Positions 40,475 through 50,100 of a DNA stretch of 64,000 nt are shown here, one piece after another (position 1 is the first letter of the stretch; every line of letters starts with the position of its first letter). Position numbers and translations under genes: made by a program. Source of the stretch: Chlorobium phaeovibrioides. GTDB lineage: Bacteria; Bacteroidota; Chlorobiia; Chlorobiales; Chlorobiaceae. The stretch lies in assembly GCF_003968655.1 (NCBI RefSeq), contig NZ_RXYK01000001.1, forward strand, positions 1 through 64,000. Reading direction: 5' to 3'. A model generated the notes under the pieces. That model made no database searches, was not told the DNA's origin, and saw only the letters and a list, made by a program, of their open reading frames with translations.

Positions 40475-42025
40475 ATGCGCAAATTATTGTTGGTTGTGTT
40501 TTCCCTGCTGCTGTTCAGTACAGCGGGGTACTCTCAGACCTTTTTTCAGACCGATGGCGATATTGTGACGCTGCAGGTGCCCGACAGCCTCGAGCTGGTG
40601 AAGGTTCCTGTTCGTGACAGCCGGAATCTGAGGGTTGGTGACGCAGTGAAACAGGGCGATTTTCTGGCGCTCTTCGCCAATGAACGGCACGACAAGATTT
40701 CCGTCACAGCCGGTGTTTCAGGCCATATCACCTACCTGAACACCGAACTGTTCCACAAATACTCGGCAGTTCCTGCAGGAACCGTGCTTATGCGGATTTC
40801 GCAGGAGGATCTTCTTATTGATTTACAGGGATCCCAGGCTTCTGACGACAGGCTCTCCATTGGAATGGTCATGAAGAACCTTGTTGAGAGCACCGGCGTC
40901 TACTCTCTTGTCAACGACAACAGTCTCAGCTGGACTGAGGGGTTCGGAAGGATCCTGATGATAAGCGTCGGCATTCTCCTGATATGGCTTGCCATTGCCA
41001 AAGGGTTTGAGCCGCTCCTGCTTATCCCCATAGGTATGGGGGCCATTTTATCCAATATTCCTCTTGCCTACATCAGCGATGAGGGGGGCATACTCTTTTA
41101 TGTTTTCCATGTCGGTATTGAGACCGGTGTGTTTCCTCTCCTGATATTCATGGGCGTGGGTGCAATGACCGATTTCGGGCCGATGATTGCCAATCCCAAA
41201 ACCGGTCTCCTTGGCGGTGCCGCACAGGTCGGAATTTTCAGTACACTGATTGGGGCGCTGCTCCTTTCCCAGTATGTTCCAGGCATTGAGTTCAGCATGA
41301 AGGATGCCGCTTCCATTGGCATCATCGGCGGAGCGGACGGTCCGACCTCCATTTTTGTGGCCTCACGACTCAGCCCTGCACTGCTTGGCAGCATTGCTGT
41401 GGCAGCTTATTCCTACATGGCTCTGGTGCCCATCATCCAGCCTCCAATCATGAGAATGCTGACGACGAAAGCTGAACGCCAGATCAAGATGAGCCAGCTG
41501 CGTTATGTCTCCAAACGGGAGAAAATCATATTCCCGGTTGTTGTTATCGTGCTCTCTGCGCTCCTGCTCCCTTCGGCTGCTCCGCTCATTGGGTTTCTCA
41601 TGTTCGGCAATCTCATGAAAGAGTGTGGTGTGGTGGAACGCCTGAGTGAAACAACCCAGAATTCGCTGATCAACATTGTAACCATTTTCCTTGGGCTCGG
41701 TGTTGGCAGCAAACTTTCGGCAGAGAAGTTTCTCAACCTTGAGACACTTGGCATTCTTGTGCTCGGCCTGATAGCATTCTCTGTTGGCACTGCTGGTGGT
41801 GTGTTCATGGCAAAGTTCATGAACCTCTTTCTCAAGCAGAAAATCAATCCGCTTATCGGTTCAGCCGGTGTGTCTGCCGTGCCGATGGCGGCAAGGGTGT
41901 CCAATAAGGTCGGGCTTGAGTACGATCCCCACAACTTCCTGCTTATGCATGCCATGGGGCCTAATGTTTCCGGTGTCATTGGTTCGGCGGTTGCTGCAGG
42001 TGTGCTTCTGGCTGTCTTTATGTAA
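40475..42025 (+). CDS. Sodium-translocating decarboxylase beta subunit with an extra exported N-terminal domain
   Basis: 516 residues. The C-terminal about 385 are a standard OadB/MmdB membrane subunit: [15 protein letters not shown] (near 290, including the sodium-pathway Asp) and about ten helices. Before it come a signal-peptide-like helix (residues 1-20, ending TAGYSQ) and about 100 residues of short beta strands ([31 protein letters not shown]) that look like a biotinyl/lipoyl-type barrel-sandwich domain without a modifiable Lys motif. Ordinary beta subunits (about 375-430 residues) lack this. The domain would lie outside the cytoplasm. Its function is unknown. Confidence 0.88.
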   Translation: MRKLLLVVFSLLLFSTAGYSQTFFQTDGDIVTLQVPDSLELVKVPVRDSRNLRVGDAVKQGDFLALFANERHDKISVTAGVSGHITYLNTELFHKYSAVPAGTVLMRISQEDLLIDLQGSQASDDRLSIGMVMKNLVESTGVYSLVNDNSLSWTEGFGRILMISVGILLIWLAIAKGFEPLLLIPIGMGAILSNIPLAYISDEGGILFYVFHVGIETGVFPLLIFMGVGAMTDFGPMIANPKTGLLGGAAQVGIFSTLIGALLLSQYVPGIEFSMKDAASIGIIGGADGPTSIFVASRLSPALLGSIAVAAYSYMALVPIIQPPIMRMLTTKAERQIKMSQLRYVSKREKIIFPVVVIVLSALLLPSAAPLIGFLMFGNLMKECGVVERLSETTQNSLINIVTIFLGLGVGSKLSAEKFLNLETLGILVLGLIAFSVGTAGGVFMAKFMNLFLKQKINPLIGSAGVSAVPMAARVSNKVGLEYDPHNFLLMHAMGPNVSGVIGSAVAAGVLLAVFM

Positions 42026-42047
42026 GGAGACCTTTCCTTTATCAGGT

Positions 42048-42084
42048 AAACAGGAATGGCGGCCATTGGCCGCCATTCCTGTTT
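42048..42084. terminator. Perfect 37-bp palindrome between convergent genes
   Basis: Two 18-base arms (AAACAGGAATGGCGGCCA and its reverse complement) flank a single T. It lies 22 bases after the decarboxylase beta stop and 20 bases after the LRR gene stop on the other strand. In either direction the outer AAAC/GTTT gives a short T tail, so a bidirectional terminator is most likely. Confidence 0.7.
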
Positions 42085-42104
42085 CAGCATCAAGTTCTTT
42101 CCTT

Positions 42105-43310
42105 TCAGTTTTTCAGGACCACTTCGCACTCGGGGTGGAGTTCGATGAATCGTTCCAGTTCATAATCAGGAACTCTGCCGGCACTTAATTCAAGTTTCTC
42201 AAGGTTCTCATGTGCCATGATGGGTTCAATGGAATGAATGGCCGTGTGGGAAATGTCGAGCTCTTCAAGTTCACCGAGTCGTTCAAGCGGCTCGATGGTT
42301 GTGACGGGAGTACCGGCAATGCTGAGTTCGCGGAGGAAGAGCAGTTCGCGCAGCGGCTCAATGCTCTCAATGTTTGTTTTGTTGCACCTCAGGTATTCAA
42401 GGTTTGTGAGCGTGCCGAGTGCGGAAATGTCGTCGATTGCGGAATGGTTGATGCCGAGCTCAATAAGGTTCTCAAGGCCCGCAAGCGCATCAACCGAAGT
42501 GATTGCCGTTTTGTAGCAGCTGAGTTTTTCAAGATTGTTCAGCCCATGGAGAGGGGTGAGATCTTTTATGAGGGTTTCAGAACAGTAGAGTTCTTCAAGA
42601 TTTTCAAGCCCTCTGACCGGTTCAAGTGAGCTCACCTGTGTGCTTGATATCCAGAGAAGTTTGAGACTTTTGAGTTGCCGTATCGGTTCAAGAGAGGCAA
42701 AGTCGCAGTCAAAGGCATAGAGTCGCTGGAGTTTTTCGAGCCCGGCAATCGGGCCGAGGTCTTCAACCGGCGATTCGTCACAGCGAAGCTGCACCAGGTT
42801 TTCAAGGAGCCGTATGGGAAGCAGGCCGTGTATTCTCCTGTTGTCGCAGCGAAGATGGGTGGTGTCGAAAAACAATGCGATTTCGCCTTCTGAAGGGTCT
42901 CTGACCAGTTTGAGAGTATTTTTGACCACCTCTTTCCAGTCGGCGGTCAATGCATTCCACCACCGCTTGCGGATTGCCGAATCTTTCAGAATCTCCTCTC
43001 GTGACAGAGTGGCCAGAAGTGTTTTCTCTTCGCTGCTGCAATAGATAGGCCGTGCTGCGTCCGATTGTTCTCCAGATGTGTGGGTTGGGCTGTGTTCATC
43101 CTCTGTGTTGGTCTGGAGGGTATCTGTAAGACGCCGCGAATACCATTCCGCTTTTTTGTTTTCTATTGCACGGGTGTGCATTTCAGGGCTTTCGCCTTCA
43201 AGCGAGGATATGTCCTCAAGAATATCGTTTCCGCATCTGGGGCATATCGCGTTGTCTGTGGTGAGAGGAAAGCTACAGACGGGACACTGGCTATAAGTTT
43301 TCTGCTCCAA
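42105..43310 (-). CDS. Zinc-ribbon protein with about ten leucine-rich repeats
   Basis: 401 residues, no signal peptide. Residues about 9-29 form a CxxC...CxxC zinc ribbon (CPVCSFPLTTDNAICPRCGN). A low-complexity acidic linker follows, then from about 165 an array of nine to ten 22-residue LRRs of the SDS22/internalin type (pattern xxLxxLxxxxTxIxxIxPLxxL). Several repeats have Cys at the same place (LRCDES, LYCSET, LSCYKT, LRCNKT). It is likely a cytoplasmic scaffold for protein binding; the partner is unknown. Divergent from the GH65 gene across a 250-base region in which I see no other gene. Confidence 0.8.
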   Translation of the reverse strand: MEQKTYSQCPVCSFPLTTDNAICPRCGNDILEDISSLEGESPEMHTRAIENKKAEWYSRRLTDTLQTNTEDEHSPTHTSGEQSDAARPIYCSSEEKTLLATLSREEILKDSAIRKRWWNALTADWKEVVKNTLKLVRDPSEGEIALFFDTTHLRCDNRRIHGLLPIRLLENLVQLRCDESPVEDLGPIAGLEKLQRLYAFDCDFASLEPIRQLKSLKLLWISSTQVSSLEPVRGLENLEELYCSETLIKDLTPLHGLNNLEKLSCYKTAITSVDALAGLENLIELGINHSAIDDISALGTLTNLEYLRCNKTNIESIEPLRELLFLRELSIAGTPVTTIEPLERLGELEELDISHTAIHSIEPIMAHENLEKLELSAGRVPDYELERFIELHPECEVVLKN

Positions 43311-43560
43311 AATTTCGTGTGGTTAAAACTTTTGCTGATCGGTGGGGAGTGTAAGGGAAACGCTTTTATAATAATAAGAAAAAAAGCGTTATCCCCATAG
43401 TAGGCCATTGTTCTTCTTTCTGGGTGAACGGATTGGACGAGCAAGTTGTTTTATCATATATGCCAGAATGCCCCCATGATAATTTGACGCAGCTTCAATT
43501 GCCAACTATGGTTGAATGCTGTGGCTGAATGGAAGCAATTCCGGGGAGGAATGGGGCACA

Positions 43561-45921
43561 ATGGAAGGGTACACGGCAACTGGTTCTGCATATGTGGTGG
43601 TGCCGGATGAGATTGTTGGGATTTCATCCGAAGAGTGGTTGTTGCGGAAACGGGGATTTCGCCGCTCTGCCCGACATATACAGATTACCGAAACGCTCCT
43701 GACGCTGGGGAACGGGTATCTCAATTTACGGGGAGGCCTTGAAGAACGACCGCCCGGTCATTCTTCTGGTCTGTATATCAGTGGTATTTATGATAAATGC
43801 GAGGCGGATGTGGAGGAGATGGTCCGCTGCCCTCTGTGGACCGACCTGACGCTTTGGAGCGAGGGGGAGGCATTCTGTCTTTCCGGATGCAGCAGAGTTG
43901 AGCATGAGCAGGTGCTCGACATGAAAAAAGGGATACTCCACCGCACAACCACTTACCGGCACGCATCAGGAAGAATTCTTACCCTTGAAACACTACGAAT
44001 GGTCATGATGCACAATGTGCATCTTGGCTGCATGCTGGTGACCATCACTCCAAGAAATTTTTCCGGTTCACTCAGGGTTTTCAGCGGCCTTGATGGTGAG
44101 GTATGCAACAGGGGGTTTTTTGAGGGTGAGATGCTCAAGCATCTTCAGCTTGAGAAAATAGAGCGCGGGCGCCATTTCATGTATTTGGAGATGAAGACCC
44201 GTGAACAGGGGATCAGAATTGCTGAGGCGGCATCGTGGCGGCTGGTCTCCTCTCCCATGCATCAGTTGAAATGGGAGCCGAGAATATACGGGGAGCGGTT
44301 TACGAGTGAAATTACCATTGATGTCCGGAAAGGGGAGAGCTATAGCTTTGAGAAGCTTGCAGTCGTGACTACCAGCAGGGAGGTTCCGGAAAAAGAGATG
44401 ATGAAGGACTCCATATGCCGTCTGCGCTCTTTTGTGAAGCGGGGCGTAAGAGCTGAGATAGAGGAGCATGTCGGCGCCTGGGAGAAACTCTGGAAACAGG
44501 CTGATGTGGTGGTGGAGGGAGACTGGGAGGCGCAGAGGGCCATCCGCTTCAATATCTACCAACTGCTTATCAACAGCCCCCGTACGCCGACCGGTATCGG
44601 GGCGAAGTTTCTGAGTTCCGAGGGCTATATGGGGCATGTATTCTGGGATACCGAAATTTTCATCCTTCCTTTTTACATCTACAATTTCCCCGAGAGTGCC
44701 CGCCAGATGCTGCTCTATCGGTACAATACCCTGCCGGGGGCAAGAAAAAATGCCCGCAACATGGGCTACAGGGGGGCAAAGTATGCCTGGGAATCGGCAA
44801 CAACCGGTGAGGATGTTACTCCCCGGTTTGCTTCCAAGCTGGAGCGTACTATCCGCTTCATCTATACGGGAAGAGAGGAAGATCATATTGTTTCGGATGT
44901 CATTTTTGGCCTTGAACGCTATTTCCGTGTGACGGGTGATGAGGCGTTTCTGTTTGACTACGGTCTGGAAATGATTTTCCTGACAGCACGGTTCTGGGCT
45001 TCACGGGTGGTTGATGCAGGGGATCGGTATGAGATCCGTTGTGTTATAGGGCCTGATGAATTTCATGAGCATGTGGACAACAACGCCTATACCAATTATC
45101 TGGTGAAGTGGCATCTCAATCTTGCTGTCATGCTTTTCCGCTATATCGGGAAGACCCATCCGGATCTGCTTGACAACCTTGCCGTCCGTCTTGAGCTGAC
45201 GGGGGAGGAGGTTGATTCATGGCTTGAGGTCAGTCGGGGGCTGAAGCTGTCGCGGGATCGTGAGAGCGGATTGATTGAGCAGTTCGACGGGTATTTTGAC
45301 CTCAGGGATTATGAACTTTCGCGTTTTGATCGCAGCGGCCATCCGGTCCTTCCCCGGGGTGTCACCTACCGGAACATCCAGTCGACCCAGTTGATCAAAC
45401 AGGCGGATGTGCTCATGCTGCTTCTCCTGTTTCCCCATGCCTTCAGTCAGAAAGAGATCATTGCCAATTTCACCTACTATGAAAAACGCACGGTCCATAA
45501 ATCCTCACTCAGCCACTGTATCCATGCGATGATGGGAATCAGGGCGAAAAAGCGGCTTCGAGCCTACAGCTTTTTCATGAAGACGGCTCTTTTTGATCTT
45601 GACAACCTGCATAAAAATACGGATCTCGGCATTCATGCAGCGGCTGTGGGTGGGACATGGCAGGCGGTGATTTATGGTTTCGGCGGCCTTTCCATCAAGT
45701 CGGACAGGCTGGCGCTGAATCCCTGGCTGCCGAAAAAATGGAGGAGCCTGTCCTTTTCAGTGCACTGGAGGTCGCGAGCTGTAGATGTGACGGTGTTTCA
45801 CAACCGTGTCGCTGTGCTCATCCATTCCGATGAGGAGGAGAATATTCCGCTGAGTCTCTACAGAAAGATGTACATGGTTACGACAAATATGAAAACGGAG
45901 CTCCCCTATTGTGCTTCATAA
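43561..45921 (+). CDS. GH65 family disaccharide phosphorylase or hydrolase
   Basis: 786 residues with all three GH65 domains: N-terminal super-beta-sandwich, linker helices, (alpha/alpha)6 barrel with MGHVFWDTEIFILPFYIYNF (near 360) and the catalytic Glu in IGPDEFHEHVDNNAYTN (near 496), phosphate/substrate loop KQADVLMLLLLFP and HKSSLSHCIHAMM, and a C-terminal sheet. Unlike the copy at 6346 it has no mutase fused. Maltose, trehalose or kojibiose specificity cannot be told. The start at 43561 follows GGGGAGGA by 10 bases. A GT4 glycosyltransferase follows 17 bases downstream, probably in one operon. Confidence 0.9.
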   Translation: MEGYTATGSAYVVVPDEIVGISSEEWLLRKRGFRRSARHIQITETLLTLGNGYLNLRGGLEERPPGHSSGLYISGIYDKCEADVEEMVRCPLWTDLTLWSEGEAFCLSGCSRVEHEQVLDMKKGILHRTTTYRHASGRILTLETLRMVMMHNVHLGCMLVTITPRNFSGSLRVFSGLDGEVCNRGFFEGEMLKHLQLEKIERGRHFMYLEMKTREQGIRIAEAASWRLVSSPMHQLKWEPRIYGERFTSEITIDVRKGESYSFEKLAVVTTSREVPEKEMMKDSICRLRSFVKRGVRAEIEEHVGAWEKLWKQADVVVEGDWEAQRAIRFNIYQLLINSPRTPTGIGAKFLSSEGYMGHVFWDTEIFILPFYIYNFPESARQMLLYRYNTLPGARKNARNMGYRGAKYAWESATTGEDVTPRFASKLERTIRFIYTGREEDHIVSDVIFGLERYFRVTGDEAFLFDYGLEMIFLTARFWASRVVDAGDRYEIRCVIGPDEFHEHVDNNAYTNYLVKWHLNLAVMLFRYIGKTHPDLLDNLAVRLELTGEEVDSWLEVSRGLKLSRDRESGLIEQFDGYFDLRDYELSRFDRSGHPVLPRGVTYRNIQSTQLIKQADVLMLLLLFPHAFSQKEIIANFTYYEKRTVHKSSLSHCIHAMMGIRAKKRLRAYSFFMKTALFDLDNLHKNTDLGIHAAAVGGTWQAVIYGFGGLSIKSDRLALNPWLPKKWRSLSFSVHWRSRAVDVTVFHNRVAVLIHSDEEENIPLSLYRKMYMVTTNMKTELPYCAS

Positions 45922-45938
45922 TGCAAAGGAGCGAACAG

Positions 45939-47069
45939 ATGAACAAGAGGTTGAGAATTGCACAGATTGCCCCACTCATTGAGCGGGTACCACCAAAGAA
46001 GTATGGAGGGACGGAGCGGGTTGTTTACCATCTTACCGAGGGGCTGGTTGCACGGGGCCACGAGGTCACCCTTTTTGCTTCGGGAGATTCACAGACAACC
46101 GCCCGACTTGTGGCCCCGGTTACTGAGGCCATCAGGCTTGGCCGCAGAGTGCATTCACCCGAGATCATGACGATGCTGATGCTGCAGCAGGTCTATGGAC
46201 GGATGCTCAAGGAATTTGACATAGTCCACTCCCATCTTGAATTCATGACCTTTCCCTTTGCCGCAGTATCGGATGTGCCGACGGTGTTCACCATGCATGG
46301 ACGGCTGGATTCTGCTGATTATCAGAAAATTCTCCGAAGCTACCGCCATCTTGCCTTTGTTTCAATCAGCGATGCCCAACGCCGCCCAATTCCCGACATC
46401 AACTGGGCTGGCACCATTTATCACGGGTATCCCCCGTCTTCTTATGATTTCAATGACGCTCCAGATGACTATTTTCTCTTTCTCGGCCGTTTTTCACCTG
46501 AAAAAAGGGCGGATCAGGCAATCATGATGGCGCGGGCCTGTGGGATTCCTCTGAAAATTGCCGCAAAAATCGATCCTGCTGACAGAGAGTATTTCGAGGC
46601 AAGAATCAGACCTCTGCTCAACCATCCTCTTATTGATTATGTGGGCGAGGTTGATGAGACCCATAAACGGTATCTGCTGAAAAATGCCAAGGCTCTGCTC
46701 AATACCATTGACTGGCCTGAACCCTTTGGTCTTGTCATGATTGAGGCCCTTGGATCGGGGACACCTGTTATTGTGAGACGGTGCGGTTCAGCGCCTGAGG
46801 TTGTTGCGGATTGTGAGACGGGATTTCTCTGCGAAAGCCGGATGGACTTCATCAATGCCATACGAAATGTCGGCAGAATTTCACGCAGGCACTGCCGTGA
46901 TGAGTTTCTTCGCCGTTTCTCGGACAGCAGCATGGTGGGGAGTTATGAGTCGCTCTATTATGATCTGCTCCGGCAGCGTTTTTTTGAGAACAAAATCAAC
47001 GAAGCCGAACGCATTCCTCCATCGTCCGAAACCATCAGCAGACTTGCTGGTTCGGCGGAAATCAAATGA
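45939..47069 (+). CDS. Glycosyltransferase family 4 (GT-B)
   Basis: 376 residues. The GT-B N-domain starts RIAQIAPLIERVPPKKYGGT with the glycine-rich donor loop and ERVVYHLTEGLVARGHEVTL. The C-domain has FLGRFSPEKRADQAI (near 188) and the nucleotide-sugar EX7E motif EPFGLVMIEALGSGTPVI (near 265). The start at 45939 follows AAAGGAG by 7 bases. The acceptor is unknown; the GH65 partner suggests alpha-glucoside or glycogen-like metabolism, but cell-surface glycan synthesis is equally possible. Confidence 0.9.
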   Translation: MNKRLRIAQIAPLIERVPPKKYGGTERVVYHLTEGLVARGHEVTLFASGDSQTTARLVAPVTEAIRLGRRVHSPEIMTMLMLQQVYGRMLKEFDIVHSHLEFMTFPFAAVSDVPTVFTMHGRLDSADYQKILRSYRHLAFVSISDAQRRPIPDINWAGTIYHGYPPSSYDFNDAPDDYFLFLGRFSPEKRADQAIMMARACGIPLKIAAKIDPADREYFEARIRPLLNHPLIDYVGEVDETHKRYLLKNAKALLNTIDWPEPFGLVMIEALGSGTPVIVRRCGSAPEVVADCETGFLCESRMDFINAIRNVGRISRRHCRDEFLRRFSDSSMVGSYESLYYDLLRQRFFENKINEAERIPPSSETISRLAGSAEIK

Positions 47070-47191
47070 GATTCATTCTCTTTGGGGGCACATGGATACG
47101 ATGTTTTTTTAGGGCAGCATAGTGCTTTTTAGTGCCGCAATGCCCATATTGTCGGGAGTGTCTATGCCAACCCCCTGAAAGAGAATTTTTC

Positions 47192-50100
47192 ATGGATTTT
47201 GTTCATCTCCATGCACATACGCATTACTCAATGCAGAGCAGCCCGGTGTTTCCGGGCCAGCTTTTTGAGGCAGCTGCCAAACTGGGGATGCAAAGCATAG
47301 CCGTTACCGATTACGGTGCGATTTTCAACATGCCAGAACTGTTCAGTGAGGCTGAAAAGTCAGGCATACGGCTTATCATCGGCAGCGAGATTCTGCTGCG
47401 TGAGACATCTCATCATCAGGATGGGCGAAACACTCCGGCTTCTTCCCTCATTCTTCTTGTGCAGAACGACACAGGATACCGAAATCTCTGCATTCTTCTT
47501 TCCCGCGCAGCCCGTGATGGCTTTGTTGACGGGATGCCGCATCTTGAACGCTCGCTTTTCAGAGAGTTTCACGGGGGGCTGGTCTGTCTCTCCGGCTACA
47601 GTTCGGGGAGAATCGGGCGTTCACTGCTTGCCGGAGCAGTTGAGGATGCACGGGAACATGCCGTGTTTTACCGCGATATCTTTGGCGACCGGTTTTATCT
47701 GGAACTGCAACGGCACAACAGCCATTTTGATGATGAACTCAACAGCAGCACCATTGCTCTTGCTGAAGAGTGCGGTGTTGGGGTGGTGGCAACCAACAAT
47801 ATTCACTATCTCGAGAGAAAAGATGCTGGCTGCTACCGTGCCATGGCTGCGCTCAAGGCTAAGCAGAAACTTTCGAGCCAGAACCTTTCGGCTCTTCCTG
47901 GCAGCGAGCACTTCCTGAAATCTCCTGCTGAGATGAGGGAGCTTTTCGGCGATGGTCACGGGGAGCTCTCCAATACAGTTCTCATTGCTGAATCCTGCAG
48001 TTTCGTATTCCGGGAAAAAGAGCCGATTCTGCCGCATTTCCCCCTGCCTGAAGGGTTTGCCGATGAGGCGGCCTATCTGAGGCATCTTACCGCAGAGGGG
48101 GCAAAAGAAAAATATCCCGGAATTTCCGAGGATGAACCCTCACAGGAAGAGGTGAGGGACAGGATAGAGCTGGAGCTTGGTGTCATTGAGAAAATGGGGT
48201 TCAGCTCCTACTTTCTCATTGTCAGCGATCTTATTGCTGCTTCACGCAGGCTTGGTTATTCGGTCGGGCCTGGTAGAGGTTCGGCGGCAGGAAGCATTGT
48301 CGCCTATCTGACAGGAATTACCAGGATTGATCCTCTCCGCTACAAACTGCTGTTTGAGCGGTTTCTCAATCCCGAAAGGCTTTCAATGCCTGATATTGAC
48401 ATTGACTTCACGCCTGTCGGTAAACAGAAGGTTCTTGATTACACGGTTGAGAGATATGGAGCCGAAAGCGTGGCGAAAGTGGTTGCCATCGGCACCCTTG
48501 GTGCCAAGGCGGCCATCCGCGATGCGGCTCGGGTGCTGGATGTGCCGTTGAGTGTTGCCGACCAGCTTGCCAAGCTGGTGCCACAGCGGCCGGGCATTAC
48601 GCTGGAAACCGCACTGTCTGAAGTCAGGGAGCTCAAAGAGCAGGCGGAGGCTACACCGCAGAACCGTGAGCTGATGACTTATGCTTCGGCGCTTGAGGGC
48701 AGGGCGCGCAATGTTTCTGTGCATGCCGGTGCTGTTGTCATTACCGGTGGCCCGCTGGAGGAGCAGGTTCCTCTCTATGTTTCCAACAGGATTGAGACGG
48801 AGGCAAGGGTTTCTCTTGACGCTATTGCTCCTGAAGCGCCGCAGCCAGGGAAACATGGCGATCCTTCCACCGGGAAGCAGGTGATTACCCAGTTTGACAA
48901 AAACTGGATTGAGACGGCAGGTCTGCTGAAAATTGACTATCTCGGACTTGAAACCCTTGCGGTTATTGATGAAACACTTCAGTTGATACGGCGCCGCCAT
49001 AATGTGGAGATTGATCTTGAAAAGGTGCCGATGACCGACCGGAAAACCTTCCGGATATTTCAGGAAGGGAAGATGGCTGGCATTTTCCAGTTTGAGTCAT
49101 CGGGTATGCAGAGTTACATGACCAGGCTCCAGCCAACCCAGATAGGCGACATCATAGCAATGAGCGCCCTCTACCGTCCGGGTGCCCTGAATGCCCGTAT
49201 TGATGAAAAACGCAATGCTGTGGACCTCTTTGTTGACCGAAAGCATGGCCGGGAGGTCATTGATTATATGCATCCGATGCTTGAGACCATTCTCAAGGAG
49301 ACCTACGGGGTCATAGTCTATCAGGAGCAGGTGATGCAGATTTCGCAGGTCATGGGCGGTTTTTCGCTGGCCAAAGCTGATAATCTGCGTAAGGCGATGG
49401 GCAAGAAAAAGCCGGAAATCATGGAGCGGTTCAAAGTTGATTTTGTTCAGGGCGCGGTGGCTCAGGGGGTGCATGATACACTGGCGACGAGGGTTTTTGA
49501 GCTGATGGCGGAGTTTGCGGGATACGGATTCAACAAGAGCCATTCAGCTGCCTATGGTGTGCTTGCCTACTGGACGGGATATCTGAAGGCCCATTACACG
49601 ATTGAGTTCATGACGGCCATCCTGAACAGCGAAATCGGTGATACCGAACGCATGAAGCATCTGACTGATGAGGCCCGCAGTTTCGGGATTGCAACCCTCC
49701 CTCCGTCAATAAACAGAAGCGACGCCATTTTTTCCGTGGAGGAGTCGCCGGACGGTGCGGCCATCCGTGTAGGACTCAGTGCAATCAAGCAGGTTGGCGG
49801 GGCGGCAAAAGCCATTATTGCCGCCCGTCTTCGCCGTAAACGCGAGTTTCTGAATCTCTTTGACCTCACAGCTTCCGTCGATCAGCGGGTCATGAACCGC
49901 AAGGCTCTGGAGTGTCTTATTCTGGCCGGGGCTTTTGATGAAATTGATTCTCATCGGGCCCGTCTGATTGCCAATATCGACAAGGCCATCAAGTTCGGAC
50001 AGATTGAAAACCGTTCTGCTGCGCTTGGCCAGTGCGGTTTCTTTACCGCCGAAGAGGGAGCCGTTCAGGAGGACGGACATTATCCCGATATGGAGAATGC

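Noticed and set aside
43516-43560. Upstream start for the second GH65 gene
   Set aside because: The ATG at 43516 has no ribosome binding site, whereas the one at 43561 follows GGGGAGGA.
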